A stretch of DNA of 64,000 bases from Streptomyces albidoflavus (GTDB lineage: Bacteria; Actinomycetota; Actinomycetes; Streptomycetales; Streptomycetaceae). The stretch covers positions 1 to 64,000 of the forward strand of contig NZ_JOII01000003.1 in the NCBI RefSeq assembly GCF_000719955.1, given 5' to 3'. A program made the position numbers and the translations under genes. Positions within the stretch are counted from its first letter, which is position 1, and each line of letters starts with the position of its first letter. Positions 43,977 through 52,800 of the stretch are shown here, piece after piece. The notes below the pieces were generated by a model. The model was not told the origin of the DNA. It did not search any database and was given only the letters and a program-made list of their open reading frames with translations.

Positions 43977-44978
43977 TCACCCTCCCCGCAGGTCCACCCG
44001 CGCCAGCACCGGCAGATGATCACTTCCGGTCGCCGGGAGCGTGTGCACCCCCGCCACGCTCACCGACCGCCCCAGCACGTGATCGATCCGCGCCAGCGGA
44101 AACCGCTCGGGCCAGCTGAACGCGAACCCGCCCTGCGGAGTCCCCATCCGCCCGGTCACGGGCGCGAGCCCCCGGTCGTCGAGGGTGCCGTTGAGATCCC
44201 CGACCACGAGGACCCGCCCGGCCCGCTCCCGCTCCAGCCGCGGGCCGAGCAGCCGCGCGCTCTCGTCGCGGCGCTGGGTCCGCATCCCCTGGGAGGTGAT
44301 CCGCAGCGAGGGCAGATGGACCACGTACACCGCGACGTCCCCGTGGGGCGTCCGCACCGTCGTGCGCAGCCCGCGCCGCCAGTTCTCGTCCACCCCGGCG
44401 GGACGCAGGTCCACCGGTTCGTCGGAGAGCAGCGGGTGCCGCGACCAGAGGGCGACCGTGCCGTACGCGACGTGGTGCGGGTACGCCTCGCGCAGCGCCC
44501 GGCGGTAGGACGGCGCCGCCTCTTCGGTCAGCTCCTCCACCGCGATGAGGTCGGGGCCGGGGGCGGCCAGGGCCTGGGCGGTGCCGACCGGATCGGGGTT
44601 CTCGTCGCTGACGTTGTGCTGCACGACCGACAGCCGCGCCCCGTCCCCCGAGACCCCGCCCGCCGCCAGCGGCGCGAAGAGCAGCAGCCACGCGGCCACC
44701 GGCACCAGCGCCGCGCCGACCGCGAGCGGTGAACGCCGCACCAGCCCCACCACCAGGAGCAGCACGGCCGGCGCCCCGAGCCACGGCAGGAAGGTCTCCA
44801 CCAGACTCCCCGCCCGGAACCGGGCGTTGGGCACCACCTGCGGGAAGAGGAGCACCGCCGCCAGCAGCACCGACACCGCCGCGCCGAACCGCCCCGGCCG
44901 CCGCCTTGGTACCCGTCCGCCGTCCTCCGGGGACCTTGCCCCGTCCTCCGCCGTGGCGGAACCGTCGTACGCCGTCAT
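43977..44978 (-). CDS. Membrane-anchored endonuclease/exonuclease/phosphatase family protein
   Basis: A 333-residue protein. Three membrane segments lie in residues 30-110 (AAVSVLLAAVLLFPQVV, GAPAVLLLVVGLVRR, VAAWLLLFAPLAAGG), followed by an extracytoplasmic EEP domain. Catalytic-site motifs are SVVQHNVSDENPD, DLIAVEELTEEA (Glu), VHLPSLR, VVGDLNGTLDD and the final GSDHLPVLARV. It may be a phosphodiesterase or lipid/sugar phosphatase at the cell surface; nucleic acid is an alternative substrate. ATG 44978 gives a short acidic cytoplasmic N terminus. Confidence 0.9.
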   Translation of the reverse strand: MTAYDGSATAEDGARSPEDGGRVPRRRPGRFGAAVSVLLAAVLLFPQVVPNARFRAGSLVETFLPWLGAPAVLLLVVGLVRRSPLAVGAALVPVAAWLLLFAPLAAGGVSGDGARLSVVQHNVSDENPDPVGTAQALAAPGPDLIAVEELTEEAAPSYRRALREAYPHHVAYGTVALWSRHPLLSDEPVDLRPAGVDENWRRGLRTTVRTPHGDVAVYVVHLPSLRITSQGMRTQRRDESARLLGPRLERERAGRVLVVGDLNGTLDDRGLAPVTGRMGTPQGGFAFSWPERFPLARIDHVLGRSVSVAGVHTLPATGSDHLPVLARVDLRGG

Positions 44979-45065
44979 CCCTCGCGCACCCCCGTGTGCG
45001 TCCGTCGTGAACTCCCGGCCGGCCGTGTCCGGGGGCTCCACCCTCCTGTACGGCAGGGCGGACCC

Positions 45066-46133
45066 CTACAGCGGGGTCCCGGGCCAGCCTGCCAGGCGCG
45101 CCCCCAGCACGGCTGTCTGCAGGGTGTAACGATGCAGGGGTTCCGCCGGGTTGTGGCCCGTCAGCCGGTGGATGCGGGCCAGGCGGTAGGTGAGCGCGCG
45201 GACGCTCAGGCTCAGCTCCCGGGCGGCCTGGGCCGCCACGCAGCCGGCGTCGAAGTAGGCGATCAGCGTGTCCATCAGCGGCTCGGCGCCGCCGCGCGCC
45301 TCGGTCAGCGGTCCCAGGACACTGGTCACCAGGTCGGCGATGGCCTGCCGGTCCCGGGTCAGCACCGGGTAGACCAGCAGGTCCGCCGAGCGCACCACCG
45401 GCTCGTCCAGGTCGAGGCGTTCGGCCAGGTCCAGCGCGTTCAGCGCCTCCTCGTAGGACTGCACGACGCCGCCCGCGCCCGGATGGGGGCGGCCCACCGC
45501 GACCTGGCCGCCGTCGGTCGCCGCGTGCGCCTGCTTGGCGAAGTACAGCAGCACCTCCTCCTGGTCGGCGGGGGCGACGCAGATCAGCCGCCCGTCCTTG
45601 GTGGTCACCAGGATCGACCGCTCCCCGAACCGCCCGGTCAGCGCCCGCTCCACCACCTGCGGCACCGGGTCCGTCTCGTCGTACGGCTCGGGGCCGACCG
45701 CCACCGCCACGGCGTGCGCGTGCGACAGCAGCAGCCCGAACCGCTCCGCCCGCTCCGCGACCCGGCCGAGGTCGCTGCGCCCGTACAGCAGGTCGTCGAT
45801 GAACTCGCGGCGGGCCGCCTCCTCCTGGCGCACCGCCATCCGCTGCGCCCGCTCGTACCCGGAGGCGAAGGCGTCCACGGACTGCTCCACCGCCGCCAGC
45901 ACCCCGTCGACCGCCGCCGGGGTGAGGGCCGTGACCGGCCAGTGTTCCCTGGTCATGGCGAGATGGCGGCCGACGAGGGTGCGCAGCGGTATCCCGGCAT
46001 CGGCGGCGCGCTCGCCGAGCGTCCTGCGGGCCTGTATCTCCTCGCGGGTGAGGCGCCGTCCGGTCTCTCCCACCTCCGCGAGAATCAGGTCATAGCCGGA
46101 CACCCAGTCGTCGGTCCGCTGCTCGGTAGTCAA
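45066..46133 (-). CDS. PucR/CdaR-type transcriptional regulator
   Basis: A 355-residue regulator with a C-terminal PucR-type HTH (CVAAQAARELSLSVRALTYR, then LARIHRLTGHNPAEP) and a GGDEF-like middle region with the SYEEALNALDLAERL segment found in CdaR/PucR proteins. The N-terminal domain (residues ~1-100) is helical. The start is TTG at 46133, a rarer codon, supported by a GGAG site 9 bp upstream. It is divergent from the NfeD-flotillin-ATPase genes; inverted repeats in the shared region suggest it controls them. Confidence 0.88.
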   Translation of the reverse strand: MTTEQRTDDWVSGYDLILAEVGETGRRLTREEIQARRTLGERAADAGIPLRTLVGRHLAMTREHWPVTALTPAAVDGVLAAVEQSVDAFASGYERAQRMAVRQEEAARREFIDDLLYGRSDLGRVAERAERFGLLLSHAHAVAVAVGPEPYDETDPVPQVVERALTGRFGERSILVTTKDGRLICVAPADQEEVLLYFAKQAHAATDGGQVAVGRPHPGAGGVVQSYEEALNALDLAERLDLDEPVVRSADLLVYPVLTRDRQAIADLVTSVLGPLTEARGGAEPLMDTLIAYFDAGCVAAQAARELSLSVRALTYRLARIHRLTGHNPAEPLHRYTLQTAVLGARLAGWPGTPL

Positions 46134-46213
46134 GGGTCCTGTCTCCTTCTTGGCGGGTTGTTAGCGCCTTCTTAACGCCCCGGACGCGGCCTCGAGAGGG
46201 GCTCGGGGTGACC

Positions 46214-46258
46214 GCATCCGGCATTAAGGATGCATCAAGATTGCCGGAACGCGGCAAT
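46214..46258. promoter_or_regulatory. Two adjacent inverted repeats upstream of the NfeD-flotillin genes
   Basis: GCATCC (46214-46219) pairs with GGATGC (46228-46233), and ATTGCCG (46240-46246) pairs with CGGCAAT (46252-46258). They lie in the lower-GC part of the 308-bp divergent region and may be operators of the PucR-type regulator. The rest of this region (46134-46213, 46259-46442) shows no clear signal. Confidence 0.5.
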
Positions 46259-46442
46259 GCGCGGGAAGCCGACAGGCTGTCACGATGGTCCCGGTGGAAA
46301 CGGGGAGAGCGTCCCGGTGCCGCACTGCGGAAATGTCCGCGGTGCCGCCGGGACGTCCCGGCCGGACCGCGATGCCCGGCCGACGTCCACCGGGGGAGCG
46401 GGGTGCGAGGGGCACCGCCGCAGGCACGGAGGGGGAAGCCGC

Positions 46443-47057
46443 ATGGACGAGTTCATCGACACGATCAGCCGCTTCCCCACCGTCGTCTTCACCGCGGCCC
46501 TCGCCGTCGTCCTGGTCTTCTGGGTCCTGGTCCTGATCGGCGTCACCGACGCCGACGGCTTCGAGGCCGACGCCGATCTCGGCGGTCTCGGCCTCGGCGG
46601 GGTCCCGGTGACCGTGGCGGTCTCCGTCTACGTCACCACCGGCTGGCTCGCCAGCCTCACCGGCGGGGTCCTGGTGGGACGCACCGACACCACGGGGGTG
46701 GCCCACGCCGCCCTGGTCCTCCTCGTCCTCGCCGCCGCCCTGCTCGCCGCCTGGGGGCTGACCCGGCTGCTGCTGCGGCCCCTGCGCACGCTCTTCCCCG
46801 ACGAACCCGGGCCGTCCCGGCTCGACTTCGTCGGCTCCACCTGCACCATCCGCACCGGGCGGGTTGACGGCAGGTTCGGACAGGCCGAGGTGGTCGCCGA
46901 GGACGGCTCCACGGCCATCGTCCAGGTCCGCACCAGCGACCCCGACCCGGCCCTCAGCTCGGGCCGGACCGGACTGCTCTACGCCTACGACGTGGCCGGA
47001 GAGTTCTTCTGGGTGGCGCCCTTCGACGCGGCGCTCGACCCGCGCATCCGCCCCTGA
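46443..47057 (+). CDS. NfeD/YqiJ-like membrane protein (OB-fold)
   Basis: A 204-residue protein. It has an N-terminal amphipathic or membrane segment (FPTVVFTAALAVVLVFWVLV), two further membrane segments near residues 60-80 and 90-112, and a C-terminal OB-fold-like domain (DFVGSTCTIRTGRVDGRFGQ, then AEVVAEDGSTAIVQVR). This is the layout of YqiJ, the partner of the flotillin YqiK, whose OB domain is thought to bind SPFH protein oligomers. ATG 46443 follows a GGAGG stretch. The flotillin gene comes next on the same strand. Confidence 0.82.
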   Translation: MDEFIDTISRFPTVVFTAALAVVLVFWVLVLIGVTDADGFEADADLGGLGLGGVPVTVAVSVYVTTGWLASLTGGVLVGRTDTTGVAHAALVLLVLAAALLAAWGLTRLLLRPLRTLFPDEPGPSRLDFVGSTCTIRTGRVDGRFGQAEVVAEDGSTAIVQVRTSDPDPALSSGRTGLLYAYDVAGEFFWVAPFDAALDPRIRP

Positions 47058-47411
47058 CCTGCAGACACCGCCCGTACGACACCACCGCACCCGCACCACC
47101 CGTACGACCTGATCCAGGCCCGCACGCACGCGTCCCGGCCCCCGCTCCGGCGGTGGCGCCGGTGCGGCGCCGCGCCCCCGCGGGCCCCGGGGACGCCCCG
47201 GAACTCCTGTCCGGTGCCCACGACGCCCGGCACTTCCCGAGCCACCACGAGCTGGGGGAGTACCGGACACCGCGGACACGCACAGGACTTCACGGCGGCC
47301 CCGCGCCGGGCCCCGCCCGGTACCGCACACCGCCCATCCGGCGGGCACGGCCGTACGCCGTATCCGCCCGGACGTGCCGACGCACGTCCCCGTGACCCCG
47401 TGAGGCCGCTT
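47058..47411 (+). other. 354-bp region between NfeD-like and flotillin genes
   Basis: Very GC-rich. The flotillin frame is open back to 47214, but the sequence is Arg/Pro-rich and unlike SPFH proteins. No strong terminator, repeat or RNA motif was found. It probably contains a second promoter. Confidence 0.5.
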
Positions 47412-49511
47412 GTGAATGCCATCACCTGGGGGGTCGGCGCCGCCGGCGCCGCCGTCCTGCTGATCCTGATCGCCCTGCTGCTCGTCGTGACCCGCCTGTT
47501 CCGCAAGGTCGAACAGGGCAAGGCGCTGATCGTCTCCAAGGTCCGCTCGGTCGACGTGACCTTCACCGGGCAGGTCGTCCTGCCCGTGCTGCACAAGGCC
47601 GAGACTCTCGACATCTCGGTGAAGACGCTGGAGATCTCGCGCACCGGCCGGGAGGGGCTGATCTGCCGCGACAACATCCGCGCCGACATCCGCATCCAGT
47701 TCTTCCTGCGCGTCAACAAGACGGTCGAGGACGTCATCCGGGTCGCCCAGTCCATCGGCACCGCCCGCGCCAGCGACGCCGGGGCGCTCCAGGAGTTCTT
47801 CAACGCGAAGTTCTCCGAGGCCCTCAAGACCGTCGGCAAGCAGCTCGACTTCACCGACCTCTACACCCAGCGCGAGGAGTTCCGCGACCGCATCATCGCG
47901 GTCATCGGCACCGACCTCAACGGCTACAGCCTGGAGGACGCGGCGATCGACTACGTCGAGCAGACGCCGCTGGCCCAGCTCGACGCGCAGAACATCCTCG
48001 ACGCCCAGGGCATCCGCAAGATCACCGAGCTGACCGCCGCCGAGCACGTCCGCACCAACGAGTTCCAGCGCCACGAGGAGAAGGAGATCACCCGCCAGGA
48101 CGTCGACGCCCGCGAGGCGATCCTGGAGCTGGAGCGGCGCCGCTCCGACGCCGAGATCAGGCAGCGCCGCGAGATCGAGACGCTCCGGGCCCGCGAGGAG
48201 GCCGAGATCGCCCGGGTCGCCGAGGAGGAGCGGCTGCGCGCCCAGACCGCCTTCCTGCACACCGAGGAGAACCTCGGCGTGCAGCGCGAGAACCAGGCCC
48301 GCGAGATCGCCGTCGCCCAGAAGAACCGCGAACGCGTCATCGCGGTGGAGTCCGAGCGGATCGAGAAGGACCGCCTGCTGGAGGTCATCGCCCGCGACCG
48401 GGAGACCGAACTGACCCGGATCGCCGCCGACAAGGAGGTCGAGGCCGAGCGCCGCGACATCGCCGAGGTCATCCGCGAGCGCGTCGCCGTCGACCGGACC
48501 GTCGCCGAGCAGGAGGAGTCCATCAAGCGGCTGCGCGCCGTCGAGGAGGCCGAGCGCGACCGGCAGGCCCTGGTCATCGCCGCCGAGGCGGTCGCCCAGG
48601 AGCAGCTGGTCAAGGACATCAAGGCCGCCGAGGCCGCCGAGCAGGCGGCCGTGCACCGCGCCAACGAGGAACTCACCCTGGCCGAGGCCCGGGTCAAGGC
48701 CGCCGGGCTCGACGCCCAGGCCAAGCTGAAGCTCGCCGAGGGCATCCAGGCCGAGCAGGCCGCCGAGGGACTGGCCCGCGTCCAGGTCCAGGAGAAGGAG
48801 GCCGACGCGCTGGAGAAGACCGGCCTCGCCGAGGCCCAGGCCACCGAGGCACGGCTGCGCGCCGAGGCCGAGGGCGAGCGCGCCAAGGCCCTGGCCCGCG
48901 CCGAGGGCACCACCGCCCAGGCGAGCGCGGACGCCGCCGCCGTCGGCGAGAAGCTGAAGGCGGAGGCGGCCGGGCTGACCGAGAAGGCCGCCGCCATGGC
49001 CGCCCTGGACGAGGCGTCGCGCGGCCACGAGGAGTACCGGCTGCGGCTCGCCGCCGAGAAGGAGATCCGGCTCGCCGGGCTCCAGGCGCAGAAGGAGGTC
49101 GCCGAGGCACAGGCCACCGTGCTCGCCACCGGCCTGGAGAGCGCCGACATCAACATCGTCGGCGGCGAGTCGGTCTTCTTCGACCGGATCGTGGACTCGG
49201 TCTCCTTCGGCAAGGGCCTGGACGCCTTCGTCACCAACTCCGCCACCGCCCAGCGCCTGGGCGCCGACTGGCTCGACGGCACCAGCTCCTTCACCGGCGA
49301 CCTGACCAGCGTCCTGTCCTCCGTCACCAGCGGCGGCCTGCGCGACCTCAGCGCCTCCGCCCTGATGGGCCGCCTCGCCAAGGAGGGCATCCCGGCCGAC
49401 CGGGCCGGCGAACTCCTCGACCGGGCCCGCGAGGCGGGGCTGCTCACCGCCGACGCGACGCCCGCACCGGCCGGCGCCACCCGCAACGGCGCCACCGACA
49501 CGGCGGGCTGA
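47412..49511 (+). CDS. Flotillin-family (YqiK-like) SPFH protein
   Basis: A 699-residue protein. A single N-terminal membrane segment (VLLILIALLLVVTRLF, residues ~14-30) is followed by an SPFH domain (~35-215: FRKVEQGKALIVSKVRSVDV, then NAKFSEALKTVGKQLDF). A very long Glu/Ala/Arg coiled coil (~215-560) and a flotillin C-terminal domain (~560-699) complete it. Flotillins form membrane-bound oligomeric cages that organise microdomains. GTG 47412 has a GAGG stretch 6 bp upstream; GTG 47400 is possible. It is flanked by the NfeD-like gene and by a giant ATPase gene on the same strand. Confidence 0.92.
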   Translation: MNAITWGVGAAGAAVLLILIALLLVVTRLFRKVEQGKALIVSKVRSVDVTFTGQVVLPVLHKAETLDISVKTLEISRTGREGLICRDNIRADIRIQFFLRVNKTVEDVIRVAQSIGTARASDAGALQEFFNAKFSEALKTVGKQLDFTDLYTQREEFRDRIIAVIGTDLNGYSLEDAAIDYVEQTPLAQLDAQNILDAQGIRKITELTAAEHVRTNEFQRHEEKEITRQDVDAREAILELERRRSDAEIRQRREIETLRAREEAEIARVAEEERLRAQTAFLHTEENLGVQRENQAREIAVAQKNRERVIAVESERIEKDRLLEVIARDRETELTRIAADKEVEAERRDIAEVIRERVAVDRTVAEQEESIKRLRAVEEAERDRQALVIAAEAVAQEQLVKDIKAAEAAEQAAVHRANEELTLAEARVKAAGLDAQAKLKLAEGIQAEQAAEGLARVQVQEKEADALEKTGLAEAQATEARLRAEAEGERAKALARAEGTTAQASADAAAVGEKLKAEAAGLTEKAAAMAALDEASRGHEEYRLRLAAEKEIRLAGLQAQKEVAEAQATVLATGLESADINIVGGESVFFDRIVDSVSFGKGLDAFVTNSATAQRLGADWLDGTSSFTGDLTSVLSSVTSGGLRDLSASALMGRLAKEGIPADRAGELLDRAREAGLLTADATPAPAGATRNGATDTAG

Positions 49512-49865
49512 CGCCCCGCCACCGACCACGGCACCGGCACCACGGACGCCCGCCCGGCAGACCACCGGGGGCGCCGTGGGCCGGGAGCCGGCCGCGGGGC
49601 CCAGGGGGAGCCCCGCACCCGACCGGAGCACCGGTCCGGGACCCGCAGCTGCCGGCACAGGGGGCGGCAGCTACGGCCCGGACCGGTCCTCCGACCGACG
49701 GGGGGACACGGGGGAGACAGGGGGAGGGGAAGCGAGCCGTCCGGGTGACCGCCCACCCGGACGGCTCGCCGCCGCCTCGCCGCCCGTACGTCGTCCGGAC
49801 GCCTCCCCACAGCCCGGCCCCGGCCCCGCCCGGCCCGCCGGAACAAGCCCGAGGAGCACCAGCAG
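49512..49865 (+). other. 354-bp region between flotillin and ATPase genes
   Basis: No gene-like ORF. It contains the 16-bp hairpin at 49732-49769 and an unusually purine-rich G stretch (49700-49731) just before it. A ribosome site (GAGGAG-like) lies right before the ATPase start. Confidence 0.6.
49732..49769 (+). terminator. Perfect 16-bp hairpin before the ATPase gene
   Basis: Arms 49732-49747 and 49754-49769 are exact reverse complements with a 6-nt loop and no T run. It lies 220 bp after the flotillin stop and 96 bp before the ATPase start. It is a plausible terminator or attenuator between the two genes. Confidence 0.75.
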
Positions 49866-52800
49866 ATGACCACCCCGCCCACCGCCCCGCAGCCCCAGGA
49901 CCAGGCCGCCGGCCAGGCCGCGCCCCGGCTCGACGGTGCCGCCTACGACGTGCTGCGGGACCGGCTCGCCGCCCAGGCGGGCGAACTGGCCCGCCGGGCC
50001 GGGGCGCTGGACGCCCGCCGCACCGAGGCGTTCGGGTCGACCGCCCCGGCCGCCACCGGCACCCTCACCCTGCGCACCGCCCACCCGGCCCGCGCCGCCG
50101 ACCTCGCCGCCCTCGGCGACGTGCTGCTGTTCGGCGTGCGCGACCTGCCCGACACCGTCACCGCCGGGGGCGGGCCCGCCGTCGGGGACGTCTTCTCGCT
50201 CCACGCCCGCGACGGCTCGCCGCTGCCCGAGGACGCCGTACCCGGACTCCTCGACGACCCGGCGTTCCGCACCGAGTTCGCCGCCCTGCACCGCTACTAC
50301 CGGCGGTCCCGGCTGCTGCGCCTGCGGCGCTCCGGGCAGAAGCTGCTCGCCGTCTTCCGGACCGGCGAGCGCGTGGCGGACCTGCGGGTGCTGCGCTGGT
50401 CCGTCGCGGCCGACGGCTCCGTCGCCTTCCTCGACGCCCGGGGCGAGCGCGACGCCCGCGAGCCCGCACCCGGCGGCCCCGGCGTCGAATGGACCCCGGC
50501 CACCCGCGACGACCACGTGCTCGGCCGCCACCCCTACGTCGCCGTCGCCGAGGGCGTCGGCGTCTCCACCGTCGGCGGCCACCTCACCGTCACCACCGGC
50601 GAGGACGACACCCCGGCCCACCGCGAGCCCGTCGCCGAACCGCTCCAGTCGCTGGCCGACGCCGACCTCGCCCACGCCCGCGTCGGCCCCCTCGTCCTGC
50701 TGCGGGTCCGCCCCTACAAGGAGGAGGAGTGGCGCCACCTCGTCGTCCACACCCCGACCGGCGCCGTGCACCGGCTCGACGCGCCCGACGGGGCCTTCCG
50801 CCGCCTCCCCGACGACCAGGGCGTCGTCCACCCCGGCGGCATGTTCCTCGCCGACGGCACCGGCAAGCACGTCGAGGACCGCGCCGGCGGCGCCCTGGAG
50901 TTCGACCGCGAACTGCGCTCCCCGCTCGGCGAGGACGTGCTCTACGCGTACCACGCCCACGGCCTCGCCCCCGGGCTGCTGCTCTCGTACAACATGCTCC
51001 GCAAGGAGCTGGCCGCGCCGCTGCGCTGCACCGGCTGGGCGCGGCACGAGGACGGCACCCTCGCCGTGCTCCGCGCCGACGGCGGCGGCGAACCCACCCG
51101 CGTCCACCCCGTCCAGCTCTGGCGCACCCCCTACGTCGCCGACACCCGGGCCGCGGCCTACGGCGGCGAGGGCCCGCTCGCCCGGGTCGGCAACCCGGAC
51201 CTGGTGCGGGCACTGGGCGCCTGCCTCTCGCTGGCCCGTACGGCGGGCGGCGCCACCGTGCCCACCACCGCCGTCTACCGCGCCCTGCGCGACGACTGCG
51301 CCGCCGTCCTCGACCGGCACCCCTGGCTCGGCGACCCGGAACTGGGCGCGCTGCACGAGCCCCTGGAGCGGATCCGGGAGACCGCCGGGCAGATCATCGA
51401 CGAGTTCCAGCACGTCACCGACCTCACCCGGCGGGCCGCCCAGGCCCTCGACGAGGCCGCCGACGAGGCCGCCGCCCTGGTCCGCCGCGTCCGGGGCGAG
51501 GCACCGAAGTCCGCCGACGGCTGGGTCGCCTCGCTCACCGCGCTCCGCCGCGCCCACGGCCGCATCCTCGCCACCAAGGAACTGCGGTACGCCGACCCCG
51601 GGCGCGCCGACCGGCTCGCCGGGGAACTGGGCGAGGAGACGGCCGCCGCCGCCCGCCGCGCCGTCAGCCACCTCGCCCGGCCCGACGCCTTCGCCGCCCA
51701 CCACCAGGACGCGGCCCGCCTCACCGAGGAGGCCGAGGCCCTGGCCACCGCCGCCGAGGCCGCCCCGCTCACCCGCGCCCTGGACGAGCACACCGAACGG
51801 CTCACCACCGTCTCCGAGGTGGTCGCGGGCATCGACATCTCCGACGCCACCGTCCGCACCGGCATCCTGGAGGCCGTCGCCGAGGTCCTCGGCGCCGTCA
51901 ACCGGGCCCGCGCCACCCTCGCCGCCCGCCGCCGCGCCCTGGCCGAGACCGAGGGCCGCGCCGAGTTCGGCGCCGAACTCGCCCTGCTCGCCCAGGCCAC
52001 CACCGCCGCACTGGCCGCCGCGGACACCCCCGAGAGCTGCGCCGCGCAACTCGCCGCCCTGCTGCTGCGCGTCGAGGACCTGGAGAGCCGCTTCGCCGAA
52101 CAGGACGCCTTCCTCGACGCACTCGCCGCCCGCCGCGAGGAGATCCACGAGGCGTTCACCACTCGCGGCCAGACCCTCGCCGACGCCCGCGCCCGCCACA
52201 CCCAGCGGCTCGCCGACTCCGCCGACCGGGTCCTGGCCACCCTCACCCGGCGCCTCGCCGCCCTCCCCGACCGGGAGGCGGTCACCGCCTTCCTCGCCAC
52301 CGACCCGATGGCCGCCAAGGTCACCCGCACCATCGAGGCACTGCGCGAGGCCGACGACCCGGTCCGCGCCGAGGAACTGGCCGGCCGCCTCAAGGCAGCC
52401 CGCCAGGAGGCCGCCCGCGCCCTGCGCGACCGCGCCGACCTCTACGCCGACGGCGGCCGCACCGTACGCCTGGGCCGCCACCGGTTCGCCGTCACCACCC
52501 GCCCCGCCGAACTCACCCTCGTCCCCGACGGCGACACCCTCGCCTTCGCCCTCAGCGGCACCGACTACCGCAGCCCCGTCACCGACCCCGGCTTCGCCGC
52601 CACCCGCCCCTACTGGGAGCAGACCCTCCCCTCGGAGTCCGCCGGGCTCTACCGCGCCGAACACCTCGCCGCCCGCCTCCTCACCGACCACGGCGCCGAG
52701 GCCCTCGCCACCGCCGACCTGCCCGCGCTGGTCCGCGCCGCCGCCGAGGCCGCGCCCGAGGAAGGGTACGAACGCGGCGTCCACGACCACGACACCGTAC

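Noticed and set aside
46224..49658. 1144-codon minus-strand frame opposite the NfeD and flotillin genes
   Set aside because: Repetitive Leu/Gly/Asp composition, antisense of the flotillin coiled coil; not a gene.
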